Assembly (NCBI RefSeq): GCF_024158145.1
Contig: NZ_JAMYXM010000005.1
Location: forward strand, 124,001-188,000
Direction: 5' to 3'
Source of the DNA: Notoacmeibacter sp. MSK16QG-6
Lineage (GTDB): Bacteria > Pseudomonadota > Alphaproteobacteria > Rhizobiales > Rhizobiaceae
Length of the DNA: 64,000 bases
Of this stretch, positions 16,522 to 24,418 are shown piece after piece. Position 1 is the stretch's first letter, and each line of letters opens with the position of its first letter. A program made the translations under genes and the position numbers. The notes under the pieces are model-generated. The model made no database searches, was not told the origin of the DNA, and saw only the letters and a program-made list of their open reading frames with translations.

Positions 16522-17766
16522 ATGGGCGTTATCTCCGATCTAGGCGCTGTTATCGAGGACGAGCTGAAGGATTATGTTCAGCTCATCTTCGAAGGCGTGG
16601 CCGATCCCATCCGGGATGCACTGCAGATCGTCGCCCTCGTCGCGCTGTTGTTCATCGCCATCAACTCGCTCGTCCAGTTCAGAACGATCAATTATTCGGA
16701 ATACTTCAAATGGGGGTTGCGATATATTCTGATCTACTCCTTCGCGACCATATGGGCCAATTTCGAGGGGATTTATACCATTCTCGTCGAAGTGCCCGAC
16801 GACTATGCCGGCCTCATGATCGAAACGGTCGCGCTGCATATCCGCACCCTGCGTACCGACGTGCTCGATCCGGCAATCATACAGGCAGCCGACAACAAGA
16901 CCTATGCAGCGATGGACGAGTTCGCCCACGCCATCGTCTGGATCGCCTACGACTTCCTGCGCGACACTTCCATTCTCGATATCGGCAAATCGATCCGCAA
17001 CGTTTTCACCGGCGCACTGATCCTTATCATCGGCGGCATTTTCACCGCAGCCTCGGCGATCATCGTGCTGATCGGCCGGATCGGCTTCATCGTCGCTATC
17101 AGCCTGGCCCCTCTGGCGCTCTGCATGCTGATGGCCGAGCAGACGCGGCAATATTTCGAGAGCTGGACGCGTTTCGTCATGGGCTTCGTGGTCATCCCGC
17201 TGCTGACGGCGGCTCTGATGGCGATTGTCCTCTACATCGCCGGAGAGATCCTCGCGGCATCCAATGCGAGCAGCCTGCACAAGACACTCTATTTCGGCTT
17301 CCTCTTCGTCATGATCGCAGCGCTGGTTCTGCTCTTCATGATCCCGACGATGGCGAGTTCTCTAGCGTCCTCTTCGGTGGCTGCCGTGGGTGCGGGCGCA
17401 GCCTTTGCCGCAGCCACCATGGTCCAGCGCAACACCATGCGTACCTTGGCGATGGGTCGGTCGACGGCCAGTCGCGCCAGAGACGGCGCAAGCGCGGCAA
17501 ATCGTGCCAGAAAGTCCGGCGGCGGCGCATATTCGATGGCGCGCTCAGCGGTCAATTCCATGCGGCAGAGCGCCAGTCAGCGCGCCCAGCGGCGCGATGA
17601 CCGGCTGGCGAAAAACATCAAGGGCGGCGAGGGCCGAAAGGTCAGCCCAGAACGCCGTCATCTGGAAGCGACCGGCGGTTCCGGTGGTCGTAGCGGGTCC
17701 GGCGGGCGGTCGGGCAGATCCAGCGAGACACCGGAGCAGCAGAATCTGAACCGCAGTGACAAGTGA
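16522..17766 (+). CDS. virB6: VirB6-like T4SS polytopic membrane protein
   Basis: A 414-residue protein with at least five hydrophobic segments (DALQIVALVALLFIAINSL; NVFTGALILIIGGIFTAASA; GRIGFIVAISLAPLALCMLM; a pair ending VMIAALVLLFMIPTM). The segment RIGFIVAISLAPLALCMLM is typical of TrbL/VirB6. A basic, Ser/Gly-rich cytoplasmic tail of about 100 residues (RSTASRARDGASAANRARK onward) is longer than in Agrobacterium VirB6. It forms part of the inner-membrane channel. Confidence 0.93.
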   Translation: MGVISDLGAVIEDELKDYVQLIFEGVADPIRDALQIVALVALLFIAINSLVQFRTINYSEYFKWGLRYILIYSFATIWANFEGIYTILVEVPDDYAGLMIETVALHIRTLRTDVLDPAIIQAADNKTYAAMDEFAHAIVWIAYDFLRDTSILDIGKSIRNVFTGALILIIGGIFTAASAIIVLIGRIGFIVAISLAPLALCMLMAEQTRQYFESWTRFVMGFVVIPLLTAALMAIVLYIAGEILAASNASSLHKTLYFGFLFVMIAALVLLFMIPTMASSLASSSVAAVGAGAAFAAATMVQRNTMRTLAMGRSTASRARDGASAANRARKSGGGAYSMARSAVNSMRQSASQRAQRRDDRLAKNIKGGEGRKVSPERRHLEATGGSGGRSGSGGRSGRSSETPEQQNLNRSDK

Positions 17767-17816
17767 TCGCCAGGCCGGCGGACCGTGGAAGTGCCGGCGT
17801 CAACAGGAAGACAACC

Positions 17817-18497
17817 ATGAGTGACACAACACCCACGCCACACGCTTTCGAGGACGAAGTCTTCTTCACTTTGCGCCAGCAGCGAAACAGCTGGGCCCGG
17901 ATCGCTGTCGGATCGATGGTCCTGGCCGTGCTGGCGCTGGTGAGCGTACTCGTCATGCTGCCGCTCAGCGAAGAGCGCCCCTATGTCGTGATGGTCGACA
18001 AGACCACGGGCGAAGCGGAAAAGATCGTCCAGGTCCGCCCTGCCTCGCTGGAGCAGCAGGATGCCGTGTTGCAGGCCGAACTGGTCTCCTATGTCGTCGA
18101 TCGCGAAACATACGATCCTGCCGACAATTCCGTGCGCATTCCCGATGTGATGAAGCGCTCAGCCAATAACGCAGCCGAAACGCTGGCTGCGATCTGGAAC
18201 TCCGGCTCCAGCCAATATCCGCCCGACGTCTATGGCGGCGATGTGCGGGTCCGCGTGGTGGTGAAGTCCATCTCTCTGACGCCGTCCTCCAAGCGCGGCA
18301 ATGCCGATCTGGCGCGAGTGCGCATCACCAAGCTGCGCGAGGAGAAAGGCAAGCCGACCGCGACGCGCAGCTTCGTGGCGACGGTAGGTTACGAATTCGA
18401 GCCCCAGGAAGAGGCGACGCTCGAATCCGTCTGGAAGAACCCGCTCGGCTTCAAGGTTCTCTCCTATCGCATCGATGCCGAGACCGCCGACAAATGA
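17817..18497 (+). CDS. virB8: VirB8 T4SS assembly protein
   Basis: A 226-residue bitopic protein: short cytoplasmic N-terminus, one membrane helix (ARIAVGSMVLAVLALVSVLVMLPL, about residues 27-50), then the periplasmic NTF2-like VirB8 domain with ERPYVVMVDKTTGEAE and a conserved VSYVVDRETYDP stretch. The ATG at 17817 is chosen because AGGAAG lies 8 bases upstream; the in-frame extension from 17763 lacks one and would disturb the N-terminus. VirB8 nucleates the periplasmic complex. Confidence 0.95.
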   Translation: MSDTTPTPHAFEDEVFFTLRQQRNSWARIAVGSMVLAVLALVSVLVMLPLSEERPYVVMVDKTTGEAEKIVQVRPASLEQQDAVLQAELVSYVVDRETYDPADNSVRIPDVMKRSANNAAETLAAIWNSGSSQYPPDVYGGDVRVRVVVKSISLTPSSKRGNADLARVRITKLREEKGKPTATRSFVATVGYEFEPQEEATLESVWKNPLGFKVLSYRIDAETADK

Positions 18498-18526
18498 TTT
18501 TTCAGCAAAAATTTTGAGGTTCCGTC

Positions 18527-19369
18527 ATGTTTTTCAAACGATTGCTTATTCTTCTCTTTGCCGGTCTCTGCCTGGCAGGGCCTGTTCAGGCCGAGCAGAC
18601 GCCGATCGCCTCGCAGACCGATAGCCGTATCAAGCGCTACGTCTATGACGAGAACAATGTCTATCGCCTCGACCTCTATCTGAAGTCGATCACCGCGGTG
18701 CAATTCGACGCTGGAGAGGTGGTGGAATCGATCATCATCGGCGACAGCGCATCCTGGGAGATCACCAAGCTGAATGCCGGCAACGTGGTCAGCATCAAGC
18801 CTATTGTCCCGAATGCCCTGACCAATATGACGGTTTATACCGACCGCCGCGTCTACACGTTCGAACTGCATTGCGCCGGAGAGATCGAGCCGGGCGAGGT
18901 CGCGCACCAGTCCTTTCGGACGGTCTTCACCTATCCGGACGAGGTGGCGGAGTACGACGACAGCCTGGCTGTGGGCGGGCCGATCGACAACAATTATCTC
19001 GTCTCCGGCTTCGCCCCGTTCCGTCCCATCGCCGTTCAGGACGACACGCTGCGGACCACATTCCTCCTGCCCAAGGGTGCCCCCCGCCCGGCCATCTTCA
19101 AGGTGGGGCCGGACAAGAGCGAGCAGCTCGTGAATTCGCGGACGGATGGCGGCAGCATCGTTGTCGACGGCACGTCCAACTACTGGGTCTTGCGGATCGG
19201 CGATGAGTCCGTCTGCATCGGCAAGGCGGGGGTTATCCGCCAGAGCAATGCGGTGGTCCGCGCCACGCCCGCACCGCACCCCCGCAAGACCACAGCACCT
19301 AAAAGCCAGGCCGCCGGCGAAGGCGGGTTCTTCACCAAGCTTCTGAGAGGAGGTCGTCATGCAGGATGA
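18527..19369 (+). CDS. virB9: VirB9 T4SS outer-membrane core protein
   Basis: A 280-residue protein with signal peptide (LLILLFAGLCLAGPVQA) and the VirB9/CagX/TrbG domain: DSRIKRYVYDENNVYRLDLYL near residue 30, SWEITKLNAGNVVSIKPI near residue 80, and the C-terminal strand region FRPIAVQDDTLRTTFLLPKGAPRPAIF. It forms the outer-membrane core with VirB7 and VirB10. Its end overlaps virB10 by 11 bases. Confidence 0.95.
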   Translation: MFFKRLLILLFAGLCLAGPVQAEQTPIASQTDSRIKRYVYDENNVYRLDLYLKSITAVQFDAGEVVESIIIGDSASWEITKLNAGNVVSIKPIVPNALTNMTVYTDRRVYTFELHCAGEIEPGEVAHQSFRTVFTYPDEVAEYDDSLAVGGPIDNNYLVSGFAPFRPIAVQDDTLRTTFLLPKGAPRPAIFKVGPDKSEQLVNSRTDGGSIVVDGTSNYWVLRIGDESVCIGKAGVIRQSNAVVRATPAPHPRKTTAPKSQAAGEGGFFTKLLRGGRHAG

Positions 19370-20801
19370 CCGGAATCAAGACGATGCCGACCACACCGAT
19401 AACGACCCGCATGACGAGGTCGATGAGGCTGCGGCGCTTGAGGCGCGAAAGGAAGAAAGCAGGGAGCGCGAGGCGTTGCTGGAAGAGCGCCGCGCCCGGC
19501 AGACGGGTAAGGGGCGCAAACGCAACGTTCCGCTCTCCATGGCGCTGGCCCTGCTGGGCGGTGCTCTGGCTCTGCTCATGCTTCTGGTGGGGCCGACCCG
19601 CACGCTTCAGATCTTCGGTATTCTGGAACGGGAAGACCCGGCCCTCACCTCGCAGGTCGGCCTTGGGGTCGACAAGGAGGTCGAGGATGATGTGCGGCTC
19701 GACTTCACGGTTCCGGCCCCGCCGGAGGAGGTGGAGGAGAAAACCGATCCCAACGCGGCGCTGAAAACCCAGCTCGCGGCCCTTCAGAAGGAACTGGAAG
19801 CGCTTCAGCGAAAGAAGAACCCGGGTCTTTCGAAGGATGAGCTGAGAAAGGCGATGGATCGCTACAACGCAAAGATGAATGCCAAGCTCGACGAAGAGCG
19901 TGAGCGGATGAAGCGGGAGAACGATCGCCTGCGGGCCGCCGCCGCTCAGGCCGAAGAGGAACGTCGCCGCGCCATGGAAGAGGCCAAGCGGCAGTTGGAA
20001 ATGATGAAGGATGCGCAATCGCTGGAAGAAGAGCAACGCACCTCATCCGGCGTGATCGTCGACGATGGCGCCAAACCCCCACGGCCTGGACCGCGGGTGT
20101 CCGGTGAAGCCTCAGAACGCATACTCAACCAGAACGAGCAGTTTCTGGCGTCTGCCGCCGATAGCGTGACGGAGACGTCCCTGTCGCAGCCGCTCGCCGA
20201 TCCCTCGCGCACCATTGTGCAGGGCACCATCATCTCGGCGGTGCTGGAAACGGCAATCAATACGGAATTGCCCGGCAATATCCGTGCTCAGGTGATGGAG
20301 CCGGTGTTCTCCTTCGATGGCCGCCGCATCCTCATGCCTGCCGGAACGGTCTTGGTCGGCCAATTCAACAATGATGTCCAGCTTGAACAGAAGCGCGTGC
20401 TGATCGCTTGGAACCGCGCCATCACGCCCAAGGGCCAGTCGATCGCCCTCGGCTCTACGGGGGCCGACAAACTCGGCCGCTCCGGCACGGCGGGCAATGT
20501 CGATAACCGCTACATGAAAAAACTCGGCGCAGCCGTCCTGGTCAGCGCCATCGGCGCGGTGCCTTCGGCCCTCAGCTCCATGGGCGGCAACTCGTCCTCC
20601 AGTAGCGGCACGACGATCAATATCGGTGGCGGCGGTGGCGGCCAGGGCGGGGGAGGCCAGATGATAGCCTCGGTCGGCGGCGCGATTGCCGATCAGGGCA
20701 AGGGCTTCCTGGAGAAATTCCTCAACCTGCCGCCGATCATCCGCATCCCGCAGGGCGAGGAAATCCGCGTCTTCGTCAACCGCGATCTGGTGTTCCGATG
20801 A
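19359..20801 (+). CDS. virB10: VirB10 T4SS core protein
   Basis: A 480-residue bitopic protein: acidic cytoplasmic N-terminus (QDDRNQDDADHTDND), one membrane helix (SMALALLGGALALLMLLVG, about 52-70), a long charged coiled coil (about 130-220), and the C-terminal VirB10 beta-barrel domain beginning near FLASAADSVTETSL and including GTIISAVLETAINTELPG and FDGRRILMPAGTVLVG. A Gly/Ser-rich insert (near 400-430) marks the antenna region. VirB10 spans the envelope and gates the channel. It overlaps virB11 by 4 bases. Confidence 0.96.
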   Translation: MQDDRNQDDADHTDNDPHDEVDEAAALEARKEESREREALLEERRARQTGKGRKRNVPLSMALALLGGALALLMLLVGPTRTLQIFGILEREDPALTSQVGLGVDKEVEDDVRLDFTVPAPPEEVEEKTDPNAALKTQLAALQKELEALQRKKNPGLSKDELRKAMDRYNAKMNAKLDEERERMKRENDRLRAAAAQAEEERRRAMEEAKRQLEMMKDAQSLEEEQRTSSGVIVDDGAKPPRPGPRVSGEASERILNQNEQFLASAADSVTETSLSQPLADPSRTIVQGTIISAVLETAINTELPGNIRAQVMEPVFSFDGRRILMPAGTVLVGQFNNDVQLEQKRVLIAWNRAITPKGQSIALGSTGADKLGRSGTAGNVDNRYMKKLGAAVLVSAIGAVPSALSSMGGNSSSSSGTTINIGGGGGGQGGGGQMIASVGGAIADQGKGFLEKFLNLPPIIRIPQGEEIRVFVNRDLVFR

Positions 20802-21802
20802 ACGTCCATGCGCCCCGGCGTGAACTCTCCTATGTGGAGCAGTATCTTCGCCCGCTCCGCGATTATCTGGCCGACGATAAGGTCAACGAGCTTGTCATTA
20901 ACCCCGACGGTTCGATCTTCATCGAAGCCGCAGGTGCGGTCCACATGCACCAGATCGATGTCGAGCTGCCGCCTCACGCCATCAAGAGGCTTGGCGCCCA
21001 GCTTGCCGGAGAAACGCGCAACACGCTCGGCGCGCTGCATCCAATCGTGTCGGGGCGTGTCATGGTCTGGGGTCAGCCGCAGCGCGTGCAGGTGGTCATC
21101 GAGCCGGCCATCGAACACGGGGTGTCGCTATCGATCCGCAAATATCTGACGCAGACGCTCGACAGCAAGCAGATCGTTTTCGTCGACGGCGGCCAGATCA
21201 AGGTCGAGGACGAGCGGCAGGCCCGCCACCGCGCCATTGCCGATATGGCGGAGCGTGGCGACTTGCAGGGACTGTTTCGGCAGGCCATCGACGAGCGCTT
21301 CAACATTCTGATTTCGGGCGGTACCTCTTCTGGCAAGACGACGGTGGCGCGGGCGCTGATCGCGATGAGCGATCTGGACGAGCGGATCATCACAATCGAG
21401 GATGCGCAGGAGCTGTTCCCGCCACATAAGAACCAGGTGGGATTGATTTCGGAGCGCAAGGAAAAGTCCGAGCGCCTGCCCTCAAAGTTGCTGGAAAGCT
21501 GCCTTCGCATGCGGCCCGACCGCATCATCGTCGGCGAGATCCGCGGCATGGAGGCCTATGATTTTCTGGAAGCAATCAATACCGGCCATCCCGGCGCCAT
21601 CACAACGATCCACGCCGACAGCCCCAACCTCGCTTTCGACCGCCTCGCCCTGATGGTGATGCGCTCCGGCGTGCGCATGTCGCACAAGGAGATCATCCAT
21701 TACGCCAAGCGCACCATTGATCTGGTGGTGCAGGTCGGCCGCCGCGAAGGCCGCCGCGGTGTGCTGGAAATCTATCTTCCATCGCAAAACATGGACGACT
21801 GA
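20798..21802 (+). CDS. virB11: VirB11 T4SS hexameric ATPase
   Basis: A 334-residue traffic ATPase. Walker A is SGGTSSGKTT near residues 172-181, followed by the Asp box (IITIEDAQELF), Walker B (RIIVGEIRGMEAYDF) and the His box (GHPGAITTIHADSP). It is the last gene of the virB operon and works with VirB4 and VirD4 to drive pilus assembly and transfer. The N-terminal domain has the usual ELVINPDGSIFIE segment. Confidence 0.97.
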   Translation: MNVHAPRRELSYVEQYLRPLRDYLADDKVNELVINPDGSIFIEAAGAVHMHQIDVELPPHAIKRLGAQLAGETRNTLGALHPIVSGRVMVWGQPQRVQVVIEPAIEHGVSLSIRKYLTQTLDSKQIVFVDGGQIKVEDERQARHRAIADMAERGDLQGLFRQAIDERFNILISGGTSSGKTTVARALIAMSDLDERIITIEDAQELFPPHKNQVGLISERKEKSERLPSKLLESCLRMRPDRIIVGEIRGMEAYDFLEAINTGHPGAITTIHADSPNLAFDRLALMVMRSGVRMSHKEIIHYAKRTIDLVVQVGRREGRRGVLEIYLPSQNMDD

Positions 21803-21851
21803 GGCATTCGGGTAGGCCCTGCGTGTTTCCGCAAATATCTGAGGACAGGTC

Positions 21852-22976
21852 ATGCCAGAACATTTTCAAGTAAAGAGACTGCATTCGACGGCTCGACAGT
21901 CGGGTCCGCCCAGCGCCGACGAAGAGCGTGCGTTCGCTGAGGCTGACGAAGAGCGTTCCACGCATGATTCTGAGGTTGGCCCTCAGGCGGTTTGGGAGCA
22001 GCAACAGCAGGAGATCGCCGAGCAGAACGCCATCATGCAACAAGAGGCGGACAGGGCTGCGGGGCCGACACCAGATGAGGAAGACGCCTTTGCCGTTCTT
22101 CACGCGGAAGACTCCGACGATGAGTTCTTCGACGCCAGAAGCCATTTGAACGACAGCGAAGAGGTTGTCAGCGATGCGCAGGACGAGCCGCCCGAATTGG
22201 ATGGAAAATCGGTTCCTGGATCGGAAGATTGCCAGCCAGTCAGTGGCAAAAGCTGTATCTCAGACGGAACCTACGGCAAGCGCGCCAATGAGCGAGTTCG
22301 CCTGCATATTCCACCTGCCGGCGAATATGAGGCCGAGCACGTGGTCCCCGCGGACGGCCGATCCCGTTCGGAGGCAAGAAAGCTGGCGGCATATCTTGAG
22401 GTTAAGACGCTGCACAGGAAGCATCCCGGTACAGGCGACAGGGGTACGGAGCGCGTCGAGGCAGGATGGAAGAGCGGCGGCGATTTCCGGGCCGATATCC
22501 GCAGGGCGCTCGAAGATCCTGTGGCGAGGGCCGAAGGCGTCACTGCTTCCAACATCTACCAGTTGAACCAACTCGGATACGGCCACGTCATTGAATCAAT
22601 GAAGGAAAAGGGCGAATTTATCGACCCCGAACGGCTCGCTATAGCGACCGGCAGCTACAACCATACTGTCAAGCACGATCCGGCTATCAAATTGCAGGAC
22701 GTGACTTATCATCTCCAGCCCAGGGGCCAGGTCGAAGCCTACTTTGCGCGCCAGTCCGCGATTACAGGCCGATATCCCGAAGCGGAACAGATGAAGAGAT
22801 ATTACGACCGCCTTTCGCGTGTGTCGGCGGACGAAACCGTTCATTCCGTCGAACCGGACCATGGAGATTCCACGCTGGGTCGTGCTCGCGATAGTGATCT
22901 AGACGGTCAGTTATCCGAGACGGCGGCTGATCGTCGTGGTTTGGGAAGCCGCGACCGATCCGCCTCACGCAACTGA
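21852..22976 (+). CDS. Unknown protein after virB11, candidate secreted effector
   Basis: A 374-residue protein with no confident family. The N-terminal 130 residues are acidic and low in complexity (EERAFAEADEERSTHDSE; DEEDAFAVLHAEDSDDEFF). The middle is more ordered and includes YEAEHVVPADGRSRSEARK and an acidic-basic helical part to about residue 330. The C-terminus ends GLGSRDRSASRN, Arg/Ser-rich like VirB/D4 translocation signals. It lies 49 bases after virB11 on the same strand, so it may be co-transcribed with the secretion channel. EHVVP recalls metal-binding His motifs of nucleases but is not enough for a call. Confidence 0.72.
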   Translation: MPEHFQVKRLHSTARQSGPPSADEERAFAEADEERSTHDSEVGPQAVWEQQQQEIAEQNAIMQQEADRAAGPTPDEEDAFAVLHAEDSDDEFFDARSHLNDSEEVVSDAQDEPPELDGKSVPGSEDCQPVSGKSCISDGTYGKRANERVRLHIPPAGEYEAEHVVPADGRSRSEARKLAAYLEVKTLHRKHPGTGDRGTERVEAGWKSGGDFRADIRRALEDPVARAEGVTASNIYQLNQLGYGHVIESMKEKGEFIDPERLAIATGSYNHTVKHDPAIKLQDVTYHLQPRGQVEAYFARQSAITGRYPEAEQMKRYYDRLSRVSADETVHSVEPDHGDSTLGRARDSDLDGQLSETAADRRGLGSRDRSASRN

Positions 22977-23027
22977 CGATGGCCCTACGCTCCTCATCGA
23001 GACGACTGCGTCGATCAGGACCAGGGC

Positions 23028-24377
23028 TTATCGCCCCGCGCTCTGGCTGCGCTCGCGCGAGCGATCCCTTTGGGATCGGTCGAGAGCTGCGTTTTGGACA
23101 TCCGGCTCGCTCTCGGTCAGGAAGGCGTCATCGTCGATGTCATGGTGGCCTCGATGCTCATCGGTCATCGCCATGAGCCGGTCATGGGTCAGTTGGCCGG
23201 GTTGATCCCAGTCGCGCATAATCGTTCGCTGCTCATCCGTTGGATCATAAACGCCGATACGAGCCAGATCGAGATCGACGCGTTCGTTTTGCCCCATGGA
23301 TGCCTGGGAAGGATCGCTCTCCTCACGTCCGGGCGAAGGCGGCTGCGAGGCTTCCGACGCGGTGCTGATGTCCGCCTGATCGTCTTGTAGGGCCGGTTCC
23401 GGCCGGGAACCGGCGGAGAGCCGCCGAACCTGACGGGGACGTTCCGTTTCGCTATCATCGCGGCTCAGCTTGCGCTTTCGGTCTGAACCTTCTGGCGCGG
23501 CGGGGAGCGGCGATCCTTCCTCTGACGAGCTATCGAAGAACGACTCGTTCGATACCTGTTCGGCTGCCTGCCGCCGCTGCGAGAGATGGTCGTCAATGCG
23601 TCGCAGCGTGTCTTGCGGCCACTCCCGTTCAAGATCTGCATCCCGGGTGGCGATTGCTACTGCCAACCGCGCCGTCTCAGTCGAGCGATCGTTCTGATTG
23701 TTTCGATAGGGTGCTATGGCGTCACGGCCATCGGTAGAAAAATCATCGAGTGTCCGCGCTCTGTCGCGGATGTCGCTTTGCAGTTCATCGACTGCTCTGA
23801 CGAGCGCGTTGGCGGCATCGGGATCGAAATTTTTCTCCAGCCAACCTGTATAGTCCGGCTTTCGTGGCTTGAGCCCAAGCTCCCGGTCCAGCAAATAGCG
23901 TGGAAGGGCTGCATTCCCCTCCCTCTCATTCAGGCTGTCAGCGATCTGCCGATGGCTGAAGTTTTTATCCGCCTCGAAAATCTGAGAGTTTTCGATATAG
24001 TAGGTGCTTTCGCCCTCATAGAATTCAGACGACGGCACGAACGCCTCGGCCTTTCGAAGAACCGCGCGCCGCTTTTCGCTGCGATCCGGCCCGGTGCCGA
24101 CATGCTCGTCCAGAAGGCGGCTGACCACTTCGAATTGCGCCTGTAGTTCGGGGTGGAACACCCGCGTCGATTTCAAATCATTTTTGTGAACTTCGTGAGT
24201 GAGGCATTCCGTCGAATAGGCGGCAAGCCGTGCTGCGGCTTCGGAAGCAGCCGCTTCCGCGATTAATTGCTGATGCCCTTCTTCCCAGTTAGCGTTGAGA
24301 CGGTGAAGCTTTGCCAGTTTTCCCAGATTTAGAAACCGCGTTTCCGTATCGGCTTGGGCGTCTTCGTAATCGCTCAT
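23028..24377 (-). CDS. Unknown protein downstream of virD4, candidate secreted effector with nuclear localisation signal
   Basis: A 449-residue protein, not recognised. Residues 1-270 look globular and helical (LHRLNANWEEGHQQLIAEAA; PRYLLDRELGLKPRKPDYTGWL). From about 280 onward it is low in complexity and carries a basic cluster pair, DRKRKLSRDD and RPRQVRRLS near residues 297-320, resembling a bipartite nuclear localisation signal. The C-terminus, DRSQRDRSRERSQSAGR, is an Arg/Ser-rich tail fitting a VirD4-recognised signal. It follows virD4 by 41 bases on the same strand. It converges with the 21852-22976 gene. Confidence 0.75.
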   Translation of the reverse strand: MSDYEDAQADTETRFLNLGKLAKLHRLNANWEEGHQQLIAEAAASEAAARLAAYSTECLTHEVHKNDLKSTRVFHPELQAQFEVVSRLLDEHVGTGPDRSEKRRAVLRKAEAFVPSSEFYEGESTYYIENSQIFEADKNFSHRQIADSLNEREGNAALPRYLLDRELGLKPRKPDYTGWLEKNFDPDAANALVRAVDELQSDIRDRARTLDDFSTDGRDAIAPYRNNQNDRSTETARLAVAIATRDADLEREWPQDTLRRIDDHLSQRRQAAEQVSNESFFDSSSEEGSPLPAAPEGSDRKRKLSRDDSETERPRQVRRLSAGSRPEPALQDDQADISTASEASQPPSPGREESDPSQASMGQNERVDLDLARIGVYDPTDEQRTIMRDWDQPGQLTHDRLMAMTDEHRGHHDIDDDAFLTESEPDVQNAALDRSQRDRSRERSQSAGR

Positions 24378-24418
24378 AGTATCGTCCTTTCGGGTTTATG
24401 CGTCTGGCGACCGGCAGG

